This document shows, piece by piece, positions 18,051 through 26,515 of a stretch of DNA of 47,208 bases; position 1 is the first letter of the stretch, and every line of letters starts with the position of its first letter. The notes below the pieces were generated by a model. The model had not been told where the DNA came from, searched no databases, and saw only the letters and a program-made list of their open reading frames with translations. Where the stretch lies: the NCBI RefSeq assembly GCF_000714935.1, contig NZ_JMIR01000036.1:1-47208 (forward strand), read 5' to 3'. A program made the translations under genes and the position numbers. Source of the DNA: Tumebacillus flagellatus. Lineage in GTDB: Bacteria; Bacillota; Bacilli; Tumebacillales; Tumebacillaceae.

Positions 18051-19043
18051 ATGATGCAATATACCGAAAAAGACTTGATCAACCGTGATTTCGATAACCC
18101 GCATGACGTGCTCAACAAAGTCGTGAGCAACGTGGAGCAAGTGATCGTCGGCAAGTCCCGCGCCGTGCAGCTGTGCATGGTGGCGCTGCTTTGCGACGGG
18201 CACGTGCTGCTCGAAGACGTGCCGGGCGTGGGCAAGACGATGCTCGTCCGCTCGCTCGCCAAGACTTTGGGTTGCTCGTTCAAGCGCATCCAGTTCACGC
18301 CGGACTTGCTGCCGTCCGACGTGACGGGGATTTCCATCTACAACCAAAAAACCGCCGACTTCGAATTCCGTCCGGGCCCGATCATGGCGAACGTCGTGCT
18401 CGCCGACGAAATCAACCGCACGTCGCCGAAGACGCAATCGGCGTTGCTCGAAGCGATGGAAGAAAGCAACGTGACCGTCGACGGTGTCACGTACAAGCTG
18501 CCGTCTCCGTTTCTCGTGATGGCGACGCAAAACCCGATCGAGTACGAAGGAACGTTCCCGCTGCCGGAAGCGCAACTCGACCGCTTCTTGCTCAAACTCA
18601 ACCTCGGCTACCCGTCGCAGGAGGACGAGATCGACATGCTCTCCCGCCAGCAGATGGCGCACCCGATCGAAGCGATCCAGCAAGTGACCGACTTGGAGAC
18701 GCTGCAAGAGATGCAGCGCAAAGTCCGCGAAGTGCACGTCGACGAATCGCTGCGTTCGTACATCGTCAAGATCACCACGGAAACCCGCAAACACCAAGCG
18801 GTCTACCTCGGGGCTTCTCCGCGCGGTTCGCTCGCGCTCTTCCGCGCGTCACAAGCGCTGGCGTTCGTGCTCGGCCGCAACTACGTCGTGCCGGACGATG
18901 TGAAGCAACTGGTGCCGGTGACGCTCGGACACCGCATCATCTTAAAATCGGAAGCGCGTCTGGGCGGCCAATCGGTCGACCAAGTGCTGTCCGACATCTT
19001 GAGAGGCATTCCGGTGCCGGTCACCCGTGAGCAGGTGAGATAA
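18051..19043 (+). CDS. MoxR-family AAA+ ATPase
   Basis: The 330-residue product is a MoxR-type AAA+ ATPase. Walker A is at residues 58-63 (PGVGKT), Walker B at 115-120 (VVLADE, followed by [18 protein letters not shown]), sensor 1 in [23 protein letters not shown], and the C-terminal lid carries [10 protein letters not shown]. MoxR proteins act as chaperone-like ATPases, usually with DUF58 and VWA or transglutaminase partners (family knowledge). It is first in a three-gene operon: the DUF58 gene begins two bases after its stop. The ATG at 18051 has a second ATG right behind it; the upstream GTGGAGGA is the ribosome site. Confidence 0.96.
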   Translation: MMQYTEKDLINRDFDNPHDVLNKVVSNVEQVIVGKSRAVQLCMVALLCDGHVLLEDVPGVGKTMLVRSLAKTLGCSFKRIQFTPDLLPSDVTGISIYNQKTADFEFRPGPIMANVVLADEINRTSPKTQSALLEAMEESNVTVDGVTYKLPSPFLVMATQNPIEYEGTFPLPEAQLDRFLLKLNLGYPSQEDEIDMLSRQQMAHPIEAIQQVTDLETLQEMQRKVREVHVDESLRSYIVKITTETRKHQAVYLGASPRGSLALFRASQALAFVLGRNYVVPDDVKQLVPVTLGHRIILKSEARLGGQSVDQVLSDILRGIPVPVTREQVR

Positions 19044-19045
19044 GC

Positions 19046-20272
19046 GTGTGGAAGACGACAGGACGATACATTCTCTGGCTCACCCTGCTGTTTGCAACGT
19101 TTGCGTACGGGAAGTTCCAGGGCGGGTTCGCCTCGTGGTTTTTGTTCTATGCCGTGATTCTGCTCGCCGTGTACGAGTTCGGCACGGCGCGGTTCGCGCT
19201 GCGGCGCTCGACGTCCACGCGCAAACTCTCGTCGCATAAGCTCTCGGCGGGACAGACGCTCGACGTCGACATCCTCGTGGAAGTCCAAGGCCGCTGGCCC
19301 CTGCCGTGGCTGGTGCTCGAAGACTCGCTGCCGACGCGTCTCTTGCTGCAAAGCGGCACCAACCGCGAACTGCACTTCCCCGGCTTCAACAAAAAACTCC
19401 GCCTCACCTACTCCCTGCCGAACATGCCGCGCGGCAAGTTCCAATTGGGCGACACGTACCTGACGACGGGCGACATGTTCGGACTCTTCAAAAAAGAAAT
19501 CGTCCATCGCCGGTTTGACGACATCACCGTCTACCCGAAAGTGATCCCGATCAAACACTGGCACACCGTCAACAAGTTCAACGCCGGCTCTTCCTACGCG
19601 CAAAACCGCATGTCGGAGGATTCGAGCAACGTCATCGGCGTGCGCGAGTACGCGCCCGGCGACCGCCTCTCGCGCATTCACTGGCGGGCGACGGCAAGAA
19701 CGGGCGAGTTGAAGACCAAGGAGTTCGAATTGCACGTCACCAATGACTTGATGTTCTTCCTCAACCGCTCGGAAGCGGCGTACCTCGGAACGTCGAACCA
19801 ACTGTTTGAAACGGCGGTCACCACCTGCGCATCGCTTGCCAAGTACGCGATCACCAAAAAATACTCCGTCGGCCTCGTCTCGTACGGCCGCGAACGCATG
19901 AGCATCCCGCAAAGCCGCAACTTGGAGCAATACATGCGGATCATCGAGCATTTGGCGATCGTGCAGCCGGACGGAGCGGACGATTTCACCGACACGATCT
20001 TGCGCGAAGTGAATTACTTGAGCCGCGGCAGCACCGCCGTGTTGCTGACGCCGGTGCTGGACGACAAACTTGTGCAACTGATCGGTTTTTTGGAACACCG
20101 CAAGATCAAAGCGGAAGTGTTCTACTTCGTCGGCGGACGTCAACTGGAAGAAGCCGACCATGCGCGCATCGGGAAGATGACCACGTTCGGGGTGGTCACG
20201 CACCTGATTCGCGACGAAAACGAATTGGACGACGTGTTAAGGGGGCCGGTGGGCTATGCTTCGAACAGCTAG
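19046..20272 (+). CDS. DUF58 domain membrane protein
   Basis: The 408-residue product starts at GTG 19046, two bases after the MoxR stop, with AGGTGAGA as ribosome site. Two hydrophobic segments occur near the N-terminus (about residues 8-45), followed by a beta-rich domain and the DUF58 signature VREYAPGDRLSRIHWRATAR (about residues 197-216). The C-terminal half has a von-Willebrand-A-like fold (AVLLTPVLDDKLVQLIGFL). The family nearly always accompanies MoxR ATPases and is thought to link them to envelope assembly. It overlaps the next gene by 17 bases, so translation of all three is probably coupled. Confidence 0.93.
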   Translation: MWKTTGRYILWLTLLFATFAYGKFQGGFASWFLFYAVILLAVYEFGTARFALRRSTSTRKLSSHKLSAGQTLDVDILVEVQGRWPLPWLVLEDSLPTRLLLQSGTNRELHFPGFNKKLRLTYSLPNMPRGKFQLGDTYLTTGDMFGLFKKEIVHRRFDDITVYPKVIPIKHWHTVNKFNAGSSYAQNRMSEDSSNVIGVREYAPGDRLSRIHWRATARTGELKTKEFELHVTNDLMFFLNRSEAAYLGTSNQLFETAVTTCASLAKYAITKKYSVGLVSYGRERMSIPQSRNLEQYMRIIEHLAIVQPDGADDFTDTILREVNYLSRGSTAVLLTPVLDDKLVQLIGFLEHRKIKAEVFYFVGGRQLEEADHARIGKMTTFGVVTHLIRDENELDDVLRGPVGYASNS

Positions 20273-22502
20273 ATGGGTCACGGGCAGCGCAGCCCGGGAA
20301 CTGGTGTTGTTCGCGCTGATCTGGTACTGGATGCTCCAGCTCCTGCTCCCGTTCGGCGAAGCGACCCGGATGCCGTCTGTGTTCCCGTTTGCCTTGTTTG
20401 TCGGATGTTTGTTTGTCATTGATTACGCGCTTCGCCACTGGGCGTGGCGGTCGCTTCTGAAACTGGTGCTGGTCTTGGTGTTTTTGAAGATCTTGTACTA
20501 TCCGAACGTGCCGTTTTACGATCCGGGTTGGGTGAGTGCGTGGTTGCTCGACTTGTACTTCGCGATTTCCAGCGCGTTTTCCGTGTCGCTTCCGATGCTG
20601 TCGGAAGGCGCGCGTACGACCGGATTTTTCGTGGCGTTGCTGCTGCTGCAGACGACGTTCCGGCAGGCGCTGCGCCATCGGGTTTGGATGTTTCTGTTCC
20701 TGATTTTGGGGACGGTGGGGCTGGGCGTGCTCGATACGTTTTTTGTGGAGGACGCGAAGTGGCACATCGTGCAGTTTTTGTTGGTCGGCTTGGTGATGCT
20801 GGCGTTCATGCAACTGCCGCTCATCGAGCGCGTGGCGCGCATGCCGATCAAGATCAAGGGCTGGCCGGCGGAATGGCTGCTCTGGACGATCGCGCTCTCG
20901 CTGGTCGTCGTCGGCACGGCGTCGGCGGCGCCGAAACACGAAGCGCCGTCTTGGCCGGACCCGGTGGCGTTTTTGCAAGGCAAGAGCGGGGACGGCCCCG
21001 TGCACCAGAAAATCGGCTACGGCAACGACGACCGCCAACTCGGCGGGCCGTTTGAAATGGACGACTCGGTGGTGTTCACCGTCACGACGGCGGGAGAAGG
21101 CTACTTCCGAGGCGAGGCGAAAACGGTCTACACCGGCAAAGGCTGGCTGTCCGGGTCGCTGGGCATCCCGGTCGGCGTCAAGCAGAACTTGAAGCCGTAC
21201 CAAAACTACGAAGCGGGCAACATGGACGAGTTGAGCTTGCTCGATGTCGGCGGGATGCTGGCCAACACGTCCGTGTCGGAGGCGAAAGACACGATTCTGG
21301 ACACCAAGGAAATCAAGCAGACGTTCTCGTTTGAGCAAAACATGGTGCCGGTCGTGTTCAACCAATACCGCATGACGGGGATTGCGGACATCCAAAATGC
21401 GTCCGATCAGACCCGCTACAGCGGCATCGACTCGCGCTTTGATTTGACCTCGCTGTACAAGGGCGACAGTTACACCGTCGTCTCGCAAATTCCGTTTTTT
21501 GACGAGAAGGCGCTGAAAGGGGCGAACGTCCCGACGATCACGCGCGGGATGGAGCCGTATGTTTCACTTCCGACCACCCTGCCGCAGCGGGTCAAAGACT
21601 TGGCGAAAGAGATCACCAAGGACGCCAAGACGCCGTATGAACGCGCGTTGGCGCTGGAATCGTACCTGCGCTCCAACTACATCTATGACACGCAAAACGT
21701 CCCGGTTCCCAAAGCGGACCAGGACTTTGTCGATCAGTTTCTGTTCGATTCCAAACGCGGCTATTGCGACCATTTCTCGTCGTCGATGGTCGTGATGGCG
21801 CGCGCGCTCGGCATGCCGGCGCGCTGGGTCAAGGGTTTCACGATGGGCGACCCCGATCTTTCTTGGAAGAGCCCGGTCGAGGGCGAATACAAGTACGTCG
21901 TCAAAAACAAAAACGCACACTCCTGGCCGGAGATCTACTTTGATAAAATCGGTTGGGTTGCGTTTGAGCCGACGGCGACGTTCAACATGCAGCGCAACTA
22001 CAAGCAGGACCAAGAAACGGTCGCGCCGCTGCCGGTTCCGACCGACCCGGCCAAGCGCGACAAAAACGAAACGCAAGACCATCCGACCAAGACCTCGTAC
22101 AGCATCGAGATCAACTGGAAAGCTGTAGGGCAATACGTCGGCTATGCGGCGATCGCCGCGCTGATCCTCGCGCTGTTCAACCGCCGCAAGTTGATGACGG
22201 CGTACTACTTGCGCCGCGCTTACCGAGGCGACGGAGACGTGGTGTTGAACGCGGTCGTCCGCCTGTTTCTCGTCTTGGAAAAACTCGGCTGGCGTCGCCA
22301 AAGCGACATGACGTTGCGCGAATACGCGCAGCAACTGTCGAGCGCCAAAGAATTGAGCGGGCGGGAAATGGTGCCGCTGGCGAAAATTTTTGAGCGCGTG
22401 CGCTACGGGCAAGCGTCGGTGGGGGACAAAGATCGCCATCAAATCCGTGACCTGTGGACACGACTTGTCCGCAAAGCGGGACGCCAAAAGCGCCGCAAGT
22501 AA
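20256..22502 (+). CDS. Membrane transglutaminase-like protein (TgpA-type)
   Basis: The 748-residue product has about six membrane segments in residues 10-230, a long outer region, a transglutaminase-like core with catalytic triad C504 (RGYCDHFSSSMV), H555 (NAHSWPE) and D563 (YFDKIGWVAFEPT), one further membrane segment (about 625-640) and a cytoplasmic DUF4129-like tail. These features match the TgpA family, thought to act on envelope proteins or peptides together with MoxR and DUF58 partners. It is the last gene of the operon and overlaps the DUF58 gene by 17 bases. No clear terminator follows; the guaA promoter begins within 30 bases of its stop. Confidence 0.93.
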   Translation: MLRTARWVTGSAARELVLFALIWYWMLQLLLPFGEATRMPSVFPFALFVGCLFVIDYALRHWAWRSLLKLVLVLVFLKILYYPNVPFYDPGWVSAWLLDLYFAISSAFSVSLPMLSEGARTTGFFVALLLLQTTFRQALRHRVWMFLFLILGTVGLGVLDTFFVEDAKWHIVQFLLVGLVMLAFMQLPLIERVARMPIKIKGWPAEWLLWTIALSLVVVGTASAAPKHEAPSWPDPVAFLQGKSGDGPVHQKIGYGNDDRQLGGPFEMDDSVVFTVTTAGEGYFRGEAKTVYTGKGWLSGSLGIPVGVKQNLKPYQNYEAGNMDELSLLDVGGMLANTSVSEAKDTILDTKEIKQTFSFEQNMVPVVFNQYRMTGIADIQNASDQTRYSGIDSRFDLTSLYKGDSYTVVSQIPFFDEKALKGANVPTITRGMEPYVSLPTTLPQRVKDLAKEITKDAKTPYERALALESYLRSNYIYDTQNVPVPKADQDFVDQFLFDSKRGYCDHFSSSMVVMARALGMPARWVKGFTMGDPDLSWKSPVEGEYKYVVKNKNAHSWPEIYFDKIGWVAFEPTATFNMQRNYKQDQETVAPLPVPTDPAKRDKNETQDHPTKTSYSIEINWKAVGQYVGYAAIAALILALFNRRKLMTAYYLRRAYRGDGDVVLNAVVRLFLVLEKLGWRRQSDMTLREYAQQLSSAKELSGREMVPLAKIFERVRYGQASVGDKDRHQIRDLWTRLVRKAGRQKRRK

Positions 22503-22510
22503 GCAGTAAA

Positions 22511-22545
22511 CGAACGATACGACAAATTGAGTTGACGAATGTTCG
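22511..22545 (+). promoter_or_regulatory. PurR-box-like inverted repeat before guaA
   Basis: CGAACGAT (22511-22518) and AATGTTCG (22538-22545) form an inverted pair 19 bases apart, close to the Bacillus PurR box core CGAACATT. The right box lies in the promoter spacer, so a bound repressor would block RNA polymerase (inference). Confidence 0.55.
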
Positions 22546-22561
22546 TCTTTTGCAGTAGAAT
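22532..22561 (+). promoter_or_regulatory. Sigma-A promoter of guaA-pbuG
   Basis: TTGACG (22532-22537) and TAGAAT (22556-22561) are separated by 18 bases, just upstream of the riboswitch. Confidence 0.7.
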
Positions 22562-22582
22562 GATGTCGAACACGGAATTGCT

Positions 22583-22647
22583 CTCGTATAAAGCCGGGGA
22601 TATGGCCCGGCAGTTTCTACCGGCTCCCGTAAAGTGCCGACTACGAG
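22583..22647 (+). promoter_or_regulatory. Guanine riboswitch aptamer controlling guaA-pbuG
   Basis: P1 is CTCGTA (22583-22588) paired with TACGAG (22642-22647). Inside are the conserved GGGGATATGG loop, the AGTTTCTACC junction and GACTACG; the C in GACTACG is the base-reading cytosine, so guanine or hypoxanthine rather than adenine. A perfect 10-bp outer helix (22562-22571 with 22648-22657) extends the base of the aptamer. The P1 3' strand plus one G (22642-22648) can instead pair with CCTCGTA at 22691-22697, inside the terminator 5' arm, giving an antiterminator. Guanine binding should therefore favour termination. Confidence 0.95.
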
Positions 22648-22678
22648 GTTCGACATCGTGCATGCAGACTGGACACGT

Positions 22679-22754
22679 GCACCTGTTCTTCCTCGTATAC
22701 CCTTGTGGAGGTACTCCATACTAAGGGGGAAAGAGGAAGAACAGGTGCTTTTTA
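22679..22754 (+). terminator. Riboswitch expression-platform terminator before guaA
   Basis: A 16-bp perfect stem, whose arms lie at 22679-22694 and 22733-22748, is followed by a T run. It is the OFF state of the guanine riboswitch. Confidence 0.92.
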
Positions 22755-22776
22755 TTTGCAGAAGGAGATGACTTTC

Positions 22777-24312
22777 ATGGAAAACCGTGAGATCGTTGTT
22801 GTTCTCGACTTTGGAGGGCAATACAACCAACTGATCACGCGCCGCATTCGCGAACTGAACGTGTACTCGGAGTTGCTGCCGTTCTCTACGACAGCGGAAG
22901 AGTTGAAGAAATACAACCTCAAGGGCATCGTCTTCTCCGGCGGCCCGAACTCGGTGTACGGAGAAGGGGCGCCGAAAGTCGACCCGGCCGTTTTTGAACT
23001 CGGCGTGCCGATTCTCGGCATCTGCTACGGAATGCAGTTGATGGCGCACCACTTCCAAGCGAAAGTCGAACGCGCCGCCGTCCGCGAGTACGGCAAGTCG
23101 ATGATTTCCGTCGCGTCCGACTCGGCGTTGTTCACCGAACAGCCGCAAAGCCAGCAAGTCTGGATGAGCCACTCGGACAAAGTCGTCACCGTTCCGAACG
23201 GCTTCCGCGTCGATGCGACCACGGAAACCTGCCCGGTGGCGGCGATGAGCGACGCGGGCCGCAAGCTCTACGCGGTGCAATACCACTTGGAAGTCAACCA
23301 TTCCGAATACGGCAACGAGCAACTGCGCCGTTTCCTCTACGACATTTGCGAATGTTCCGGGGACTGGACGTCCGCCTCGTTCGTGGAAATGGCGATTGAG
23401 AAAATCCGCCAGCAAGTCGGCGACAAAAAAGTCCTCTGCGCGCTCTCCGGCGGCGTGGACTCTTCGGTGGCGGCGGTGCTGGTGCATCGGGCGATCGGCA
23501 ACAACTTGACTTGCATGTTCGTCGACCACGGGCTGCTGCGCAAAGACGAAGCGGAGCAAGTGATGGAGATGTTTGCGGGCGAGTTCAAGATGAACGTTGT
23601 GAAAATCGACGCGCGCGACCGCTTCCTCGGACGTCTCGAAGGCGTGACCGATCCGGAGCGCAAGCGCAAGATCATCGGCGAAGAGTTCATCCGCGTGTTT
23701 GAAGCGGAGTCCAAGGAACTGGGACACTTCGACTTCCTCGCGCAAGGCACGCTCTACACCGACATCATCGAATCCGGCACGGCGACGGCGGCGACGATCA
23801 AGTCGCACCACAACGTCGGCGGTTTGCCGGAAGACATGCAGTTCAAACTGGTCGAGCCGCTCAACGAGCTGTTCAAAGACGAAGTGCGCGCGGCGGGCAC
23901 GGAATTGGGCATCAAGGACGAGATCGTCTGGCGTCAACCGTTCCCGGGTCCGGGTCTTGCGATTCGCATCATCGGCGACGTGACGGCGGAGAAGCTGGAC
24001 ATTCTGCGCGACGCCGACTGGGTGGTGCGCGACGAAATCAAGCGTTCGGGTCTGGACCGTGAGATCTGGCAATACTTCGCGGTGCTGCCGGACATCAAAT
24101 CGGTCGGCGTCATGGGGGACGAGCGGACCTACGCGTACACGATCGGGATTCGCGCCGTGACCTCGCGTGACGGGATGACGGCGGACTGGGCGCGCATTCC
24201 GTACGAAGTGCTGGAACGCCTGTCCACGCGACTGGTCAATGAAGTGGGCAACGTCAACCGCGTCGTGCTCGACATCACGTCGAAGCCGCCGGCGACGATT
24301 GAGTGGGAATAG
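22777..24312 (+). CDS. guaA: GMP synthase (glutamine-hydrolysing)
   Basis: The 511-residue enzyme converts XMP, ATP and glutamine to GMP in the cytoplasm. The N-terminal class I glutamine amidotransferase has its nucleophile C83 (GICYGMQ) and H170/E172. The usual HPE is HLE here ([12 protein letters not shown]), a Pro-to-Leu change next to the catalytic pair. The ATP-pyrophosphatase P-loop is SGGVDSS (224-230), and the C-terminal dimerisation domain ends in [16 protein letters not shown] at 22777 is chosen because GAAGGAG lies 8-9 bases upstream; an in-frame start at 22705 lies in the riboswitch terminator. pbuG follows after 45 bases, so both respond to guanine. Confidence 0.98.
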   Translation: MENREIVVVLDFGGQYNQLITRRIRELNVYSELLPFSTTAEELKKYNLKGIVFSGGPNSVYGEGAPKVDPAVFELGVPILGICYGMQLMAHHFQAKVERAAVREYGKSMISVASDSALFTEQPQSQQVWMSHSDKVVTVPNGFRVDATTETCPVAAMSDAGRKLYAVQYHLEVNHSEYGNEQLRRFLYDICECSGDWTSASFVEMAIEKIRQQVGDKKVLCALSGGVDSSVAAVLVHRAIGNNLTCMFVDHGLLRKDEAEQVMEMFAGEFKMNVVKIDARDRFLGRLEGVTDPERKRKIIGEEFIRVFEAESKELGHFDFLAQGTLYTDIIESGTATAATIKSHHNVGGLPEDMQFKLVEPLNELFKDEVRAAGTELGIKDEIVWRQPFPGPGLAIRIIGDVTAEKLDILRDADWVVRDEIKRSGLDREIWQYFAVLPDIKSVGVMGDERTYAYTIGIRAVTSRDGMTADWARIPYEVLERLSTRLVNEVGNVNRVVLDITSKPPATIEWE

Positions 24313-24357
24313 GAAAAAAACAACGAGAGAGAGACACCTTGGAGGAGGATTGCGCAC

Positions 24358-25752
24358 ATGTTGGAGCGCTATTTCAAACTCGGTGAGCATGGGACGAACC
24401 CGCGTACCGAGATCATTGCCGGCATCACGACGTTTGTGACGATGGCTTACATTCTGTTCCTGAACCCGTCGATTCTGGCGGGGACGGGGATGAGTCAGAA
24501 CGCCGTGTTCGTGGCGACGGCCCTGGGGGCGGGTCTCGTCACGCTGATGATGGGTCTGTTCGTCAACTTCCCGGTCGGTTTGGCACCGGGCATGGGGTTG
24601 AACGCGTACTTTGCGGTTGTTGCGGCGGCGAAGGGCGGCACGATGACGTGGGAAGTGGCACTGGGAGCCGTGTTTGTTTCCGGGATCATCTTCATCTTGC
24701 TGACGATTTCCGGCTTCCGTCAGATGCTCGTCAAAGCGTTGCCGGATTCCTTGAAGTATGCGATTACGGTCGGTATCGGTCTCTTCATCACGTTCATCGG
24801 TTTGAAACTCGGCCAGATCACGACGGCAACCTTCACCGGCGGCCCGTCGACCGCTCTGATTTCGGGCGGAGCTCCGGCTGTGACGTTGCAGTTTTTTGAA
24901 TGGAACATCGGCATTGCCGATTTCGTCGTGAACAAAGCGGCGGCGCTGACCGTGATCGGGCTGTTGCTTGCGGGGATCATGACGACGCTTCGCGTGCGCG
25001 GCGGTCTGTTGATCGCGATCGTGTTGACGACGTTGATCGGGATTCCGATGGGCGTGACCCCGACGGAAAACTGGGCGAAGACCCCGTTCCTCCCGAATTT
25101 CAGCGACTTGGCGATCGGCAAAGTGGACTTCTCGATGCTTGGCAGCGGGTTGTTCTGGGAAGTTGTCATCGTCATGGTGTTCGTGGAACTGTTTGACTCC
25201 TTCGGGACGCTCGTCGGCACGGCGCAACGCGCAGGTTTGATGAACCGCCCGGACGGGGAGAAGCGTCTCTCCCGCGCGATGTTCGTCGACGGGGCAGGGG
25301 TTTCGATCGGTGCGCTCTTGGGTGTGACGCCGATGACGGCGTACATCGAGTCGGCGGCGGGCATCGAGTCCGGCGGCCGCACCGGTTTGACGGCGGTGAC
25401 CACGGGGATTCTGTTCTTGCTGGCGATTGTGGTGCTGGCACCGTTTGCCGCGATCATTCCGGACGCGGCGACCGCTCCGGCGCTGATCATCGTCGGCGTG
25501 CTGATGATGAGCTCCGTTCGTAACATCGAGTGGGAAGACTTCGGCATCGCGATGCCGGCGTTCCTGACGATCGCGATCATGCCGTTCACCTACTCCATCG
25601 CCAACGGCATCTCGGTCGGCGCGGTGGCGTACGTCATCCTCAACGGCATTCGCAACCTCGTTTCCAAGGATAAGAAAGTGGAAGTGCACTGGCTGATGTG
25701 GGTCATCGCGATCCTCGCAGTCGCGCGGTTTGTGTTCTTGCACGGACGATAA
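24358..25752 (+). CDS. pbuG: Guanine/hypoxanthine permease (AzgA/PbuG type)
   Basis: The 464-residue protein has about 12-14 membrane segments and matches the AzgA branch of purine permeases. It starts FKLGEHGTNPRTEIIAGITTFVTMAYILFLNP and carries GLAPGMGLNAYF, MVFVELFDSFGTLVGTAQRAGL and GVTPMTAYIESAAGIESGGRTGL. It should import guanine and hypoxanthine with protons for salvage. GGAGGAGG precedes the ATG. It is the second gene of the guaA operon, with 45 bases between and no terminator, so the guanine riboswitch should lower uptake when guanine is plentiful. A strong bidirectional terminator follows. Confidence 0.95.
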   Translation: MLERYFKLGEHGTNPRTEIIAGITTFVTMAYILFLNPSILAGTGMSQNAVFVATALGAGLVTLMMGLFVNFPVGLAPGMGLNAYFAVVAAAKGGTMTWEVALGAVFVSGIIFILLTISGFRQMLVKALPDSLKYAITVGIGLFITFIGLKLGQITTATFTGGPSTALISGGAPAVTLQFFEWNIGIADFVVNKAAALTVIGLLLAGIMTTLRVRGGLLIAIVLTTLIGIPMGVTPTENWAKTPFLPNFSDLAIGKVDFSMLGSGLFWEVVIVMVFVELFDSFGTLVGTAQRAGLMNRPDGEKRLSRAMFVDGAGVSIGALLGVTPMTAYIESAAGIESGGRTGLTAVTTGILFLLAIVVLAPFAAIIPDAATAPALIIVGVLMMSSVRNIEWEDFGIAMPAFLTIAIMPFTYSIANGISVGAVAYVILNGIRNLVSKDKKVEVHWLMWVIAILAVARFVFLHGR

Positions 25753-25759
25753 AAGCAGA

Positions 25760-25799
25760 AAAAAGCGGCGCCCCCCCCACCGGGTGCGCCGCTTTTTTG
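25760..25799. terminator. Bidirectional terminator between pbuG and a minus-strand miniprotein gene
   Basis: An AAAAGCGGCGC / GCGCCGCTTTT stem has A and T tracts on both flanks; the loop includes a run of eight C. Confidence 0.88.
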
Positions 25800-25802
25800 C
25801 TG

Positions 25803-25925
25803 TTACGCATCTGCGTTTTGTTTTTCAACTGTGGTGCCGGGCAACGACTCGGAAGGGTTGTAGAACGTAAACACTGCCGCTACGATCACTACCAGAAACG
25901 CCAGCACAAACACGAAGCGATTCAT
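25803..25925 (-). CDS. 40-residue single-pass membrane miniprotein
   Basis: The minus strand encodes MNRFVFVLAFLVVIVAAVFT followed by FYNPSESLPGTTVEKQNADA, ending at TAA 25803-25805. It has one N-terminal hydrophobic helix (about residues 4-21) and a short polar tail. A purine-rich AGAGAGGAAGAG lies about 10 bases before the ATG, and the frame ends a few bases before the bidirectional terminator, as expected for a real gene. I do not recognise the family. It could be a small membrane modulator; it could also be co-transcribed with the hypothetical gene upstream at 26001-26402, as no terminator is seen between them. Confidence 0.6.
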   Translation of the reverse strand: MNRFVFVLAFLVVIVAAVFTFYNPSESLPGTTVEKQNADA

Positions 25926-26000
25926 TTCTCGTACTCTTCCTCTCTCCCTGAAACTCTCTTTGTCTCTCTACTTACTTAGACGCATCGAAAGCCCGATTCG

Positions 26001-26402
26001 TCACACCGGAGCGCCGCCATCTTCTGCCTCTTCTTCCAGTCCTGCCAAGCGGTCCTGCAAACTCGGCAGCCGCTCCAAGAGCTCCACCCTCACATCGTCC
26101 GGCACTTGAAACCGATTGACCTCCCGATGCAAGATCACCAACCCCAAAGAGCTCAACTCTTCCAAAAACGCATCGATCTCACACCGCTCCTGCAACGCCA
26201 ACCTCGTCAACGTCTGCCGTTCGCCGGGCGATAACGACGCGATCATCCTGTCCCAATTTTGCGGGTTGCTCCAATACGCCGCCACCGCGTTCCGATACTC
26301 GTCTTCCGTATAGAAGTGCGGCACATCCGGCTGGTACAGCGTGTCGTACAGGTCGGCCAAGTGGTACAACGACAACGTGTGCAGGTACTCCGCAAGCATC
26401 AT
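26001..26402 (-). CDS. Hypothetical protein, 133 aa
   Basis: I do not recognise this gene. GAGGAGG lies 8 bases before a double ATG, so it is very likely translated. The product is acidic and mainly helical, with an N-terminal EYLHTLSLYHLADLYDTL helix, a mid-region resembling a small winged-helix (ASLSPGERQTLTRLAL, LGLVILHREVNRFQVPDDVRVEL) and a Glu-rich C-terminus. No signal peptide or membrane segment is present. It lies downstream of the putative injection-system cargo gene but is separated from it by a terminator. A DNA-binding or adaptor role is possible from the fold hint only. Confidence 0.65.
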   Translation of the reverse strand: MMLAEYLHTLSLYHLADLYDTLYQPDVPHFYTEDEYRNAVAAYWSNPQNWDRMIASLSPGERQTLTRLALQERCEIDAFLEELSSLGLVILHREVNRFQVPDDVRVELLERLPSLQDRLAGLEEEAEDGGAPV

Positions 26403-26463
26403 CGGCCGTCGCCTCCTCTTCCTTGGTATAAGGTATGGAGACCCCGCACCGACCAGAACGACG

Positions 26464-26497
26464 AAAAAACGGAAGCGGCCCGCAGGCGTCTTCCGTT
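26464..26497 (-). terminator. Intrinsic terminator after the putative cargo gene
   Basis: An AACGGAAG / CTTCCGTT stem on the minus strand is followed by T. Confidence 0.8.
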
Positions 26498-26515
26498 ACC
26501 GGTAAGGGAGATGCT

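Noticed and set aside
22177-25743. Open frame of 1188 residues on the minus strand opposite guaA and pbuG
   Set aside because: Arg/His/Gln/Asp-rich shadow across several real genes, promoters and a riboswitch.
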